Shown: one piece after another, positions 30,537 through 39,347 of the stretch
Layout of the letters: each line of letters begins with the position of its first letter
Position numbering within the stretch: position 1 is the first letter of the stretch
NCBI RefSeq assembly: GCF_000152885.1
Contig: NZ_CH672407.1
Span: 64,411 to 128,410 of the forward strand
DNA: 64,000 nt
From: Idiomarina baltica OS145
Lineage (GTDB): Bacteria > Pseudomonadota > Gammaproteobacteria > Enterobacterales > Alteromonadaceae
Direction of reading: 5' to 3'
Position numbers and translations under genes: made by a program
Notes under the pieces: model-generated
Database searches by the model: none
The model's input: only the letters and a program-made list of their open reading frames with translations
Told to the model about the DNA's origin: nothing

Positions 30537-31600
30537 CTGAGTGCTGTCGGTAACGGCTGCTGACAAAACTCAGCGCACTTACGCAATACTTTGAGTGTAG
30601 CGGGCGCATAACGTACACCTTTCTCAAGCTGTTGGCGCTTGCGCGCCAGCGCTTGATGACCGGGGATGCGTACGGGGTTGTCAGCAGCAATCGGTTTTGC
30701 CGCCAAGGTGTCACGAATTAACTCATCCACCTGAGTAATAAATGCTTTTTGCTCGCCAAACGCCGAAGGATCAATAACTTGAACCCAAACACAGTTGGCA
30801 TCGCCCTCATCTTTACCTTGATTCCGACCATAATGCGCCAGCGCCATCGTCCACAGTTCACTAAATAGCGTTAAGCCATAACCTTTATAGCCCAACAGCT
30901 CACCACCCAATGGACCAATCGCACTACCCGGTTCTGAGAAAAACGTCTCAGGATCATCGGTCCATTCACCCTGAGCTGTGACCAATGCGTTATAAGGCAG
31001 CTTTTGCTGATTGGCTTTTGCCTGACGTACCTTGCCCGCGGCCGTCATCGATAAACTGATGTCCAATAAGATAGGATCGCCAGAGCTCGGCACACCTACA
31101 GCGAACGGATTAGGCGAATACACCGCTTGTTTAGCACCAAACGGAGCGACGGCGCGTTGACCTGGGGTCGAGCACATTAAACTGACCATCATGCCCTGCT
31201 CTGTTGCTAGGCTTAAATAAGCAGCCAAAGACGCGATATGTTGACTACGACGAACGGTGATGGTGCCCGTGCCCGCCTGCTTCGCCATCTGAATGGCTTC
31301 GTTAATTGCCATCGGCATCACATAAGGACCCGGTAAACGTTGAGCATCCCAATTGGCGACAGCGGCACGCTGTTGCAGCACTTGTGGTTGTCCTTTGGGC
31401 TGACTCTCACCACGCTCCAACCACTGACAATTATTCAGCAGCCGAATTAGACCATGGGTACTGTAGCCCAACAAGTCACCCTCGAGTAAATAGTAGGCAA
31501 CGTGGCGAGCAACTTCGCCCGACGCTCCAGCAGACTGCAGACACTCGTCGGCCCACGCTAACAATTCGTTGTAATCAAACAGACAATCACGCTCGCTCAT
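30533..31600 (-). CDS. malate/L-lactate dehydrogenase family oxidoreductase (Ldh_2)
   Basis: NAD(P)-dependent 2-hydroxyacid dehydrogenase of the Ldh_2/MdhB family, whose members act on malate, L-lactate, ureidoglycolate or sulfolactate. The exact substrate cannot be told from sequence. Family pattern GYSTHGLIRL is at residues 50-59, then SLMCSTPG and GGELLGYKGYGL. Length 355. The ATG at 31600 is used because AGAGGA lies 6 bases upstream. Divergent from pfkA. Confidence 0.85.
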   Translation of the reverse strand: MSERDCLFDYNELLAWADECLQSAGASGEVARHVAYYLLEGDLLGYSTHGLIRLLNNCQWLERGESQPKGQPQVLQQRAAVANWDAQRLPGPYVMPMAINEAIQMAKQAGTGTITVRRSQHIASLAAYLSLATEQGMMVSLMCSTPGQRAVAPFGAKQAVYSPNPFAVGVPSSGDPILLDISLSMTAAGKVRQAKANQQKLPYNALVTAQGEWTDDPETFFSEPGSAIGPLGGELLGYKGYGLTLFSELWTMALAHYGRNQGKDEGDANCVWVQVIDPSAFGEQKAFITQVDELIRDTLAAKPIAADNPVRIPGHQALARKRQQLEKGVRYAPATLKVLRKCAEFCQQPLPTALS

Positions 31601-31672
31601 CAAATTTCCTCTTGGTCAGCGACACTACTAACGGTAAGCTTACACCAATGACCATAGCAAGGAGTATAACAG

Positions 31673-32716
31673 GTGTCATCTAGTCGATTGATTGAACGCA
31701 TAGCCGTAATTACCAGCGGTGGCGACGCCCCGGGTATGAATGCAGCACTACGTGCAGTGGTATTAGCTGCCGAGCATGATGGAATAGACGTTGTAGGTTT
31801 TCGTCATGGATATGAAGGCTTGCTAAATAATGACTATATGAAACTCGGTCGCGATGAAGTTGAACATATATTGCAATATTCTGGCACCATCATTAAAAGT
31901 GCGCGTAGCGAACGCTTTAAAACCGATGAGGGTGGAATAGAGGCTGCGCATAACCTAGATGCGCAAAATGTAGATGCATTTATTGTCATTGGTGGCGACG
32001 GTTCATTTAGAGGCGCAAATCATCTTGCTAAATTTTGGCAAGGTCCTATTATTGGCATCCCCGGCACCATCGACAACGACCTCTTCGGAACTGACAACAC
32101 GATTGGCTACGATACAGCAGTAGAAACCGCGATGGATGCGCTTGATAAAATCCGTGACACCGCAGAGGCCATGGATCGGGTATTTATTGTTGAGGTTATG
32201 GGCCGTAACGCGGGTTACATTGCAATTAGCAGTGCCATGGCAAGCGGTGCAGAGCGTATGATTTTGCCCGAGTTGCAAAAGGATAAACCGCTCACCATCG
32301 ATGCCTTGGTTAAACATGTGGAAGGCGTGAACCGTGTGCGTGGTGACTCCAGTTACGTGATGGTGTTGTGCGAAAACCAATGGCCTGGCGGCGCGGTGCG
32401 CTTAGCCGAGCAACTGGAGGATCGACTCAACTTTCCGTGTCGTCCTTGTCTGCTTGGTCACGTGCAACGTGGTGGACGTCCAACGGCTATGGATCGTATC
32501 TTGGCGACCCGTTTAGGCGTTTATGCCGTACAACTGGTACAAGAAGGAATTACCGGCGTTATGGCCGGCATTGAGAAGAACGAGCTGGTTACCACACCGC
32601 TCGAAGACACTTGGGTCAAGCGCAAAGTGCTGAGCCAAGAATTGATAGATATACAGACCAAGTGTTTTAACCCGATCAAAAAAGATCGTCATAAAGCTAC
32701 GGTCGACAAAGCGTAG
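31673..32716 (+). CDS. pfkA: ATP-dependent 6-phosphofructokinase (GTG start)
   Basis: Phosphorylates fructose 6-phosphate in glycolysis. It has TSGGDAPGMNAALR at the N-terminus, GGDGSFRGA (Gly after GGD suggests ATP rather than pyrophosphate use), GTIDNDLFGTD with the catalytic Asp, and EVMGRNAGYIA. Length 347, slightly longer than E. coli PfkA (320). The GTG start has AAGGAG 8 bases upstream, so it is well supported. speB follows within 20 bases. Confidence 0.93.
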   Translation: MSSSRLIERIAVITSGGDAPGMNAALRAVVLAAEHDGIDVVGFRHGYEGLLNNDYMKLGRDEVEHILQYSGTIIKSARSERFKTDEGGIEAAHNLDAQNVDAFIVIGGDGSFRGANHLAKFWQGPIIGIPGTIDNDLFGTDNTIGYDTAVETAMDALDKIRDTAEAMDRVFIVEVMGRNAGYIAISSAMASGAERMILPELQKDKPLTIDALVKHVEGVNRVRGDSSYVMVLCENQWPGGAVRLAEQLEDRLNFPCRPCLLGHVQRGGRPTAMDRILATRLGVYAVQLVQEGITGVMAGIEKNELVTTPLEDTWVKRKVLSQELIDIQTKCFNPIKKDRHKATVDKA

Positions 32717-32733
32717 AGTAAGGTATTGTGCCC

Positions 32734-33648
32734 ATGTCAGAAATTTCACTTCCAGTGGCGACCAATGATCCCGTGCGTCCCTTTTTTGGCGCCGAGCGTT
32801 CATTTTCGATCCATCCTGGCAGTATTCACATCATTGGCTTCGGCTTTGATGGCACCGCATGTTTTCGTAAAGGGACCAAAGAAGGTCCGGATGGCCTTCG
32901 CTCGGTGTCTGAAGATATCGAGTCGTATTCTCCCTACCTGGATGCCGATCTGGAAGATTACGAGTTTTTTGACCTCGGCAACTTACGTTTAGGTTTTGAC
33001 GATGACGTTGAGGCACAGTGGCATCATGCCAATAATGACTTTAACCAGATTTTTGAACCGCTGGATTTAGCCGCGACCCAAACCAAGCTCATTACCTTAG
33101 GGGGTGAGCATTCGATTTCGTACGCACCTATCGTTAAGCATCTCAAACAATACCCCAATATGGTGTTGTTACACCTTGATGCGCACGCCGATTTGCGTGA
33201 TGGCTTTTTAGGTTATCACTTTTCACACGCGTCGATAATTCGCCGCGTGGTCGATCATTTCGGCCCTAAACACCAGCTTATTCAATATGGTATTCGCTCA
33301 GGCACTCGTGATGAATATACCTGGATGAATCAACAAGGCACGATCCGTAAATCGCGGCAGGACTTTCTGACATCGGTACAGGAGATAGCCGGCGACCGCC
33401 CTATCTACCTTACGCTGGATCTCGACTACTTCGACCCCGCATTTATGCCTGGTACAGGCACACCAGAACCGGGCGGAGAGGACTTTCATTCATTCGTCAG
33501 TTTGATGAAGATCCTGCGTGAGAAAAATTTCATTGGTGCAGATATTGTTGAGTTATCTCCTAAAATCGACCCAACAGGCAACTCAGATGTATTCGCGGCA
33601 AAAATCGTCCGCGAAGTATTGTTAACACTAGAGCAAGCAGGAGCATAA
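32734..33648 (+). CDS. speB: agmatinase (arginase/ureohydrolase family)
   Basis: Hydrolyses agmatine to putrescine and urea using a binuclear Mn site. The metal motifs are present: GGEHSIS, HLDAHADLRD and LTLDLDYFDPAFMPG. Length 304. The start is ATG 32734 or GTG 32728, and an AAGG lies 10 or 4 bases upstream respectively. It is followed 4 bases later by speA, so the pair converts arginine to putrescine. The arginine-decarboxylase neighbour favours agmatinase over arginase. Confidence 0.9.
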   Translation: MSEISLPVATNDPVRPFFGAERSFSIHPGSIHIIGFGFDGTACFRKGTKEGPDGLRSVSEDIESYSPYLDADLEDYEFFDLGNLRLGFDDDVEAQWHHANNDFNQIFEPLDLAATQTKLITLGGEHSISYAPIVKHLKQYPNMVLLHLDAHADLRDGFLGYHFSHASIIRRVVDHFGPKHQLIQYGIRSGTRDEYTWMNQQGTIRKSRQDFLTSVQEIAGDRPIYLTLDLDYFDPAFMPGTGTPEPGGEDFHSFVSLMKILREKNFIGADIVELSPKIDPTGNSDVFAAKIVREVLLTLEQAGA

Positions 33649-33652
33649 GCCG

Positions 33653-35563
33653 ATGGCAGATTGGACTATCGACCAAGCTGAAGAACTTTACGGCGTTAAT
33701 CGTTGGGGGGCGGGCTATTTCTCCATTGGTGAGAACGGTAATATCAAAATCGCGCCTAACCACCGGTTACCCGACATTACCATCGATATGCGCGAAGTCG
33801 TAGATGAAATTATTGCCGAAGGCATCGAGCTGCCCGCAGTTATCCGCTTTCATGACATCTTGCGCTCACAAGTTGAGATCATTAACGAGACGTTCAACAA
33901 ATGTATCGAGGAAGCCGAGTACAACGGTCAGTACTGCGGTGTGTTTCCCATAAAAGTGAACCAGATGCGTGAAGTGGTCGAAGAGATCATGGATGCCGGC
34001 GAGCCCTATAACTACGGTTTAGAGGCGGGCTCTAAACCGGAACTCATGGCGGTCATGGCATATAATGACAACCCTGAAGCGCTGACGGTATTAAATGGCT
34101 ATAAAGATAAAGACTATTTGACATTGGCTCTGCTTGGACGTCAACTCAAGCGTAAAATGATCATCGTAGTCGAGAAGTTCAGCGAACTTGAAATGCTGAT
34201 CCCGCTTGCAAAGCAGCTCGGTGTGGAGCCAATGATTGGCTTACGCTCGAAAATGATGGTGCGTAGCTCAGGTAAATGGGCGGGTTCAAGTGGGGACCGC
34301 GCTAAGTTTGGTCTGAGTATTGCCGAAATTCTTAATGCCATTGAGCGTTTGCGCGAAGAAGACATGCTGCATTGCGCGAAGTTATTGCACTTTCATATCG
34401 GCAGTCAGCTCTCGGATATTCGCAAAATTAAAGAAGCGGTATCTGAGGGAGCGCGTTTGTACGCCAAATTGGTGCAAGAAGGCGTTGAACTTGAGTACTT
34501 AGACATCGGTGGCGGCTTAGGTATCGATTACGACGGCACCAGTTCTACCACCGACTCATCGCGTAACTACTCAACCGAGGAATATGTTGCCGACGTGGTA
34601 TGGGGCATTAAACAGGTCTGTGACCTCGAGAACGTCCCTCACCCTAACATCGTGAGTGAGAGTGGTCGCGCCATGACTGCGCACCACAGCTGTGTGGTCT
34701 CGAACATTGTCGGCGAAGTAAACCCTTCAGGCACTGACTTTGATTTGAGCGCAACTGAAGACGAGCACATTCTGGTCAAGAACATGCGTGACCTGTTTAT
34801 TAACGGTGCACAATATCACCCTCAAGAGCGCTATAACGATGCGGCAGGTTACAAGCAAAGCGCATACGAGGCATTTAAGCTCGGCATTCTCTCGCTGAAA
34901 GAGATGGCAAAGCTCGACACCATGTATTGGCGTATTCTCGCCGATATCCACACCGGCCTTGATGAGGAAAGTGCTTTCATTCAAGAGCTGGATGAGCTTG
35001 AAGATATGTTGGCGAGTCAGTACCTGTGTAACTTCTCGATTTTCCAGTCAGCTGCGGACACCTGGGCGATTGGTCAAGTACTGCCGATTGTGCCTATCTC
35101 GCGCCTTGACGAAAAACCCGAAGTGCGTTGCTCTATTGCTGATATTACCTGCGACAGTGACGGTAAGCTAAGCAAGTACATTGAAGGCACAGAAATTCGC
35201 GAAAACATCCCGATGCATAAGCTGAAGAAGAATGAGAACTACCATGTAGGCTTATTCTTAACCGGCGCGTATCAGGATGTTATGGGTGATATGCACAACT
35301 TGTTTGGCCGTTTAACCGAAGTGCACGTTTATTGCCACGACGATGAGCCGGGTGATTTCTATATTGAGGAAGTTGTACCGGGTACATCAGCAGAAAAAGT
35401 ACTGACGACGATGCAATACAACACCGAATATATGGCTAAAACGGTTAAAAAGCATATCGATCGTCAAGTACGTAAAGGTCACCTGCAGCCTCGTGAAGGC
35501 GTACGGTGGACTAACTTTTACGAGAAATGTTTGGCGGGTAGCACCTATTTGCGTGTAGATTAA
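33653..35563 (+). CDS. speA: biosynthetic arginine decarboxylase
   Basis: PLP enzyme that decarboxylates arginine to agmatine. It has the fold-III PLP lysine region FPIKVNQ (about residue 100), LHFHIGSQLSD, the glycine-rich phosphate loop in LDIGGGLGIDYDG, and SESGRAMTAHH. Length 636 is typical of SpeA. It has a GAGC ribosome site and lies 4 bases after speB. No sign of regulation of its own; probably transcribed with pfkA-speB. Confidence 0.97.
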   Translation: MADWTIDQAEELYGVNRWGAGYFSIGENGNIKIAPNHRLPDITIDMREVVDEIIAEGIELPAVIRFHDILRSQVEIINETFNKCIEEAEYNGQYCGVFPIKVNQMREVVEEIMDAGEPYNYGLEAGSKPELMAVMAYNDNPEALTVLNGYKDKDYLTLALLGRQLKRKMIIVVEKFSELEMLIPLAKQLGVEPMIGLRSKMMVRSSGKWAGSSGDRAKFGLSIAEILNAIERLREEDMLHCAKLLHFHIGSQLSDIRKIKEAVSEGARLYAKLVQEGVELEYLDIGGGLGIDYDGTSSTTDSSRNYSTEEYVADVVWGIKQVCDLENVPHPNIVSESGRAMTAHHSCVVSNIVGEVNPSGTDFDLSATEDEHILVKNMRDLFINGAQYHPQERYNDAAGYKQSAYEAFKLGILSLKEMAKLDTMYWRILADIHTGLDEESAFIQELDELEDMLASQYLCNFSIFQSAADTWAIGQVLPIVPISRLDEKPEVRCSIADITCDSDGKLSKYIEGTEIRENIPMHKLKKNENYHVGLFLTGAYQDVMGDMHNLFGRLTEVHVYCHDDEPGDFYIEEVVPGTSAEKVLTTMQYNTEYMAKTVKKHIDRQVRKGHLQPREGVRWTNFYEKCLAGSTYLRVD

Positions 35564-35614
35564 CCGCAAAATGGTGATTTACTGACCAAACGGTAAAAAA
35601 CCTAAGAAAAGCGG

Positions 35615-35643
35615 TTGACTCGGAGACGAAAAAAACGTTTAAT
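35615..35643 (+). promoter_or_regulatory. promoter of tRNA-Phe
   Basis: TTGACT, exactly 17 bases, TTTAAT, about 11 bases before the mature tRNA. A GC-rich stretch (CGCCTCGTCGCCC) follows, as in stringently controlled stable-RNA promoters. Confidence 0.8.
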
Positions 35644-35653
35644 ACGCCTCGTC

Positions 35654-35729
35654 GCCCGGATAGCTCAGTCGGTAGAGCAGAGGATTGAAAATCCTCGTGT
35701 CGGTGGTTCGATTCCGCCTCCGGGCACCA
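35654..35729 (+). tRNA. tRNA-Phe (GAA)
   Basis: A 76-base cloverleaf with acceptor stem GCCCGGA / TCCGGGC and the CCA end encoded. The D arm is GCTCAGTCGGTAGAGC. The anticodon arm is GAGGA-TTGAAAA-TCCTC, with GAA at 35687-35689. The T arm is GGTGG-TTCGATT-CCGCC. An integrase stub follows downstream, so its 3' end is a likely attachment site of the island. Confidence 0.97.
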
Positions 35730-35894
35730 CTTCCCCCTCCTTAGTGGTCCTTATTAGTACTTTAACTCCTTAATAATCAAAGACTTGATCGTAACTTTGG
35801 TCTTTTGTAGTCCTTTCGGGTTCAGTAGTATCCAGACTTTTTAGTACACTGTTTAGTAACACAGAACAAAATACACTAAAGGCGTGTTACTAAA

Positions 35895-35960
35895 ATGGCC
35901 CGTATAACTAAACCGCTAAGTGCTCGTGAAGTCAGTGAAGCTAAGCCTAAAGACAAAGAA
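35895..35960 (+). pseudogene. N-terminal stub of a tyrosine-type phage/island integrase
   Basis: An ATG begins MARITKPLSAREVSEAKPKD, typical of the N-terminal DUF4102-type arm of integrases that insert at tRNA genes. The frame runs only 22 codons before the left end of the IS3-family element. The rest of the integrase is not on the far side of the element, so it was lost by deletion. The 165 bases between the tRNA and this stub hold no gene I can see. Confidence 0.6.
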
Positions 35961-36025
35961 TGGGTTCTACCCAGATTTTACGGACACATCCATAAAGAGG
36001 CATGATGTGCCCATAAGGAGTGTTC

Positions 36026-36313
36026 ATGACCAAACGAAGAAAATACAGTACTGAATTTAAACGAGAAGCCGTTGAGCAGACTCGACAGCCCGGAGTCAGT
36101 TGTCGACAGGTTGCACTGGAAATTGGTGTTAACCCAAATATGCTGTCCCGATGGAAACGCGAGTTAGAAGAGGCTCCTGGTAGTGCTCACAAAGGCTCAG
36201 GCACGCCACGCGACGAAGAGGTTGCTCGGCTTAAGCGCGAGTTGGCCCGGATAAAAAAGGAGCGTGATTTTTTGCGCGAAGCGGCAACGTTCTTCGCAAA
36301 AGAGTCGTCCTGA
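36026..36313 (+). CDS. IS3-family transposase OrfA
   Basis: DNA-binding part of the transposase. It has a helix-turn-helix (about 5-50; [33 protein letters not shown]) and a leucine-zipper-like coiled coil (about 68-90). The ATG at 36026 has AAGGAG 5 bases upstream. OrfB lies in the -1 frame. The slippery run T-TTT-TTG at about 36268-36274, or the AAAAG near 36299, could give the OrfAB fusion. Confidence 0.92.
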   Translation: MTKRRKYSTEFKREAVEQTRQPGVSCRQVALEIGVNPNMLSRWKRELEEAPGSAHKGSGTPRDEEVARLKRELARIKKERDFLREAATFFAKESS

Positions 36314-36360
36314 GATATCAGGCGATCGAACGTTGTCGCGAACAGTTTCCGATACGCTTA

Positions 36361-37167
36361 ATGTGCCGTTGTATGAAAGTCTCAGCCAGCGGCTATTATG
36401 ACTGGGTAAATCGCCAACCGTCGCGTCGTGCCGTTGATAATGAACGATTGCTGACGCGTATTAAAGAGATCCATGAAGATAGCGGCGGTATTATTGGTGC
36501 GCCGCGCATGCATGAAGATCTTAAAGAAGAAAAGGAAACGGTCAGTCTTAATCGCGTTGCGCGATTAATGGCATTGCATGGGTTACAAGGTTGGCCGCGC
36601 AAAAAAGGGCGTGGTCGCAAAACACCATCTCAGCGCCCGGATGGTATTAAAAACCACCTGGGACGAGACTTCAAAGCCCTTGAGCCGAATACCAAGTGGG
36701 TAACTGACATAACCGAAGTGAAAACGGACGAAGGAAAACTTTATCTGTGTGTTGTGCTGGATCTGTTTAACCATGTCGTTGTCGGCTGGTCAATGCACCA
36801 CCGGCAGGATAGAAAAATGGTTCTGCGAGCGGTGGAGATGGCAGTCTGGCAACGTCCTGAGGCGACACAGGCAATACTGCATTCGGATCGTGGAACGCAA
36901 TTTACCAGCGGCGATTATCAACGGTACTTAAAAAACAACGACTTATTGGGGAGCATGAGTGCTGTCGGACATTGTGCCGATAATGCGGCTTGTGAAGGCT
37001 TTTTCGGTATGCTCAAACGCGAGCGCGTGAACCACCGGAAATACCGAACCAGAGACGAAGCTCGTGCCGATATATTTTTTTACATCGAGCGGTTTCATAA
37101 TCCAAGAATGCGACGTAGAGTAGCGAATCAAGACAGGAAGTTTACAAACGTTTTAAACCGTCCGTAG
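36361..37167 (+). CDS. IS3-family transposase OrfB (DDE catalytic part)
   Basis: Integrase-core transposase. Catalytic residues are visible as Asp in [14 protein letters not shown], Asp in [12 protein letters not shown], and Glu in [14 protein letters not shown]. The in-frame reading starts upstream of the ATG ([20 protein letters not shown]), as expected if made by -1 frameshifting from OrfA. The ATG at 36361 is therefore only the first internal start. Apparently intact. Confidence 0.93.
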   Translation: MCRCMKVSASGYYDWVNRQPSRRAVDNERLLTRIKEIHEDSGGIIGAPRMHEDLKEEKETVSLNRVARLMALHGLQGWPRKKGRGRKTPSQRPDGIKNHLGRDFKALEPNTKWVTDITEVKTDEGKLYLCVVLDLFNHVVVGWSMHHRQDRKMVLRAVEMAVWQRPEATQAILHSDRGTQFTSGDYQRYLKNNDLLGSMSAVGHCADNAACEGFFGMLKRERVNHRKYRTRDEARADIFFYIERFHNPRMRRRVANQDRKFTNVLNRP

Positions 37168-37184
37168 AAACGGGGTAGAACCCA

Positions 37185-38249
37185 AGTCTATCAACAGACA
37201 CGACGAAACACGTTCATTTAGGTGAGCCTGTTAATAAAGTAGAGGGTTCACAGGAGTTCAGAATTCCCCCTACCGATTTTGACGAGTCAGATTTCGTTGC
37301 CATGTTCGATCCTTCAGGCAAAGTTCAAGGCCCAAAATTAAGAGAGGCAATTAAAAGCCTACGGCTTGCTCAACTAGCCCAAGATATTTTCCCTGACGGT
37401 TATGTACCAAAAATCAATCAATCTAAAGGCGATTACCGAACAGCGATGAATAGAGGAAATAATGCGAGTCTTGTTGATAAACCTAGTCAGCCATTCAATG
37501 TTTATCAATTAACCCGCCAAATAGTTCATGAATGCTGTTGGGATAATGGGGATAACTGGGGGAACCAAAATAACGACCTTAATTATTGCTCTTCTCTACT
37601 AACAAGAATACAGGCAGTAACACACTCTCCCTCTCTTCGCGCTGTTTTTAATGAGAACGGAGGTCTTGAATCTCTTGATAGCATAATAAACGAATTCCTA
37701 TCCAGTGATAGCAGAACCCTCCGTATATGCACTAGCGATGTAAGCTACGAATTTTATGCTAGAGAAATTATAGCGAATACGATTGGTCGGAAATTACTTA
37801 ATAGAGCACGAAGTGAAGAGTTCAGATCCCGGCCATTACTGGTCATCTTAGATGAAGCCCATAACTTTTTAGGGAAAAGAGTCGGTGCAGATGAAAACGC
37901 AATAAAGCTAAATGCATTCGAGTTAATAGCAAAAGAAGGACGTAAATACGGGTTAAATATCTGTATTGCGACACAACGCCCTCGTGACATAACCGAAGGA
38001 GTGCTTAGTCAAATGGGAACACTTTTTGTACACAGGCTCACTAACGATAAAGATAGAGATGTTGTCGAACGCGCCTGTGGAGAAATAGATAAAACTGCAG
38101 CGTCATTTTTACCTAACTTAAAGCAAGGCGAAGTCGCGATTGTAGGTGTAAGCTTTCCTATCCCGATGACTGTTAAAATAAGTAGGCCTAAGATACCACC
38201 AATTTCAGATGGTCCGAAATTTAATAAACTCTGGACTGGCAATGGCTGA
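37185..38249 (+). pseudogene. C-terminal part of a HerA-type ATPase (DUF87), 5' end lost
   Basis: The frame is open from the right edge of the IS3 element and runs 354 codons. It has Walker B in LLVILDEAHNFL, a sensor region in CIATQRPRDITEG, and the C-terminal pattern LKQGEVAIVGVSFPIPMTVKI of HerA/FtsK-like DNA translocases. The Walker A part is missing, so the gene was cut by the IS. An ATG at 37302 could start a shorter product. HerA proteins of this kind occur in anti-phage systems with SIR2 or nuclease partners. No partner gene remains here. Confidence 0.7.
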
Positions 38250-38347
38250 ATGGGCGCTCTAGCCTAACAAAAAAACTAAAACTGTATTTCGGAAGCAAAA
38301 AATAACCGACTAACGCAGCTCTATCACTTAACGTTAATCGGCTTTAA

Positions 38348-38757
38348 TTATATCTGTAAATTGGTAAAGTCCCGATCAACATCCTCTTGAGTTATTCCGA
38401 TATAACGCAGCGTTACGGCTTCGGAACTGTGACGAAGCATCTTCATTACTCGAGCGATGTCATTGGTCTTTTTGTAGAGGTGGTAACCTCTGGTTTTACG
38501 CATTGAGTGCGTCCCTAGGCTTATTCCAACCTCCTCTCCTATAGCCGCAAATACCCGTGAAACATAACGACGACTAAGTGGCCTAGCCGCTGTGTTTTTG
38601 GACCATTGGTTACGATAAGACTGAAAGAGATAAATGTGATCAAGGTGTTCAGATCGAATACGAGCGATCACCGCCCTCGCCTTTTCATTGAGTTTAATTG
38701 TCGCCAGCTTCGACGTTTTGCCTTCGACCAGCAACAGCCGGTCATGCTCGATATTTT
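38348..38757 (-). pseudogene. tyrosine recombinase remnant 1 (catalytic domain, 5' end cut by ISL3 element)
   Basis: C-terminal catalytic region of a tyrosine recombinase: Lys in GKTSKLATIKL, His-x-x-Arg in GTHSMRKTRGYH, His in LRHSSEAV, and nucleophile Tyr in LRYIGIT. The N-terminal part and the first catalytic Arg are missing because the left inverted repeat of the ISL3 element begins at 38758. A TAA inside the element blocks the frame. A diverged copy of the same region lies at 42154-42510. Confidence 0.8.
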
Positions 38758-38844
38758 GGGTAAGCGGATTAAATGGTTGATCTTACCTTTGCATGAGAGT
38801 GAGACAGACCGGCATCTCATCGGATTATCTGGTTGATGCTTCAC

Positions 38845-39252
38845 CTACTGCTGGTGCATGTTTCCTTCGCTAATTCCAGCAAGAACCCCACACGCCTCAA
38901 CTTCCCGGTCATCGTTGCAACTCGCTCTCAGTGAAACGAGTTGTTTCTCAAGCGCTTGCAGAGCGGTTATCTGCGACCGCACATGAGAGATGTGATCATC
39001 GAGCAAGGCGTTAACGGCGGTACAAGGCTGATGAGGGTCGTCCTGATAGCTCTGTAGTTCGTGAATCTCAGCCAGTGACAGGCCCAGGATTCTGCAGCGA
39101 CGGATGAAGGCCAGCCCCTCACCATGCTTCTCGGTATAGACACGGTAACCGTTGTCCTGCCGATCAGGCGGCGGCAACAAGCCCTGCTGTTCATAGAAGC
39201 GGATCGTCTGTGTTTCGACCCCTACCAACTGCGCCAACTGACCAATGCGCAT
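38845..39252 (-). CDS. cadR: MerR-family Cd/Pb-type regulator
   Basis: Metal-responsive activator/repressor. It has an N-terminal MerR helix-turn-helix (MRIGQLAQLVGVETQTIRFY), a coiled-coil dimer helix, and metal-ligand cysteines Cys77, Cys112 and Cys121, in the CadR/PbrR arrangement. The ATG at 39252 is preferred, with GGAGG upstream. Divergent from the CDF gene across a promoter with the 19-base spacer that MerR proteins act on. The symbol is a best guess within the CadR/PbrR group. Confidence 0.85.
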   Translation of the reverse strand: MRIGQLAQLVGVETQTIRFYEQQGLLPPPDRQDNGYRVYTEKHGEGLAFIRRCRILGLSLAEIHELQSYQDDPHQPCTAVNALLDDHISHVRSQITALQALEKQLVSLRASCNDDREVEACGVLAGISEGNMHQQ

Positions 39253-39283
39253 CAGCCTCCTCCCCAACGGATTCTTTACTCTA

Positions 39284-39314
39284 TTGACCTTATAGTAGCT
39301 TTATAGTTTAAAAT
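39284..39314 (+). promoter_or_regulatory. MerR-type promoter/operator for the CDF-lspA genes
   Basis: TTGACC, 19-base spacer, TAAAAT. The long spacer carries a dyad around CTTATAG..CTTTATAG, as expected for the divergent MerR-family regulator. Confidence 0.75.
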
Positions 39315-39347
39315 GGTACCACAACATTGTTCAAGTGGAGTCGTATC

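Larger units (their letters stand above)
35961..37184 (+). mobile_element. IS3-family insertion sequence, 1224 bp
   Basis: The ends are inverted repeats: TGGGTTCTACCC at the left and the same 12 bases in reverse complement at the right, followed inwards by 6 partly matching bases and a shared TACGGAC (22 of 25 positions match). The ends are 5'-TG..CA-3', as usual for IS3. The flanks are GAA on the left and AGT on the right, so no 3-base target duplication is present. It contains orfA and orfB with all DDE residues, so it may still be active. Confidence 0.88.

Noticed and set aside
36253-36259. A-AAA-AAG run in IS3 orfA as frameshift site
   Set aside because: The -1 frame meets TGA at 36265-36267 directly after it, so the shift must occur further downstream.
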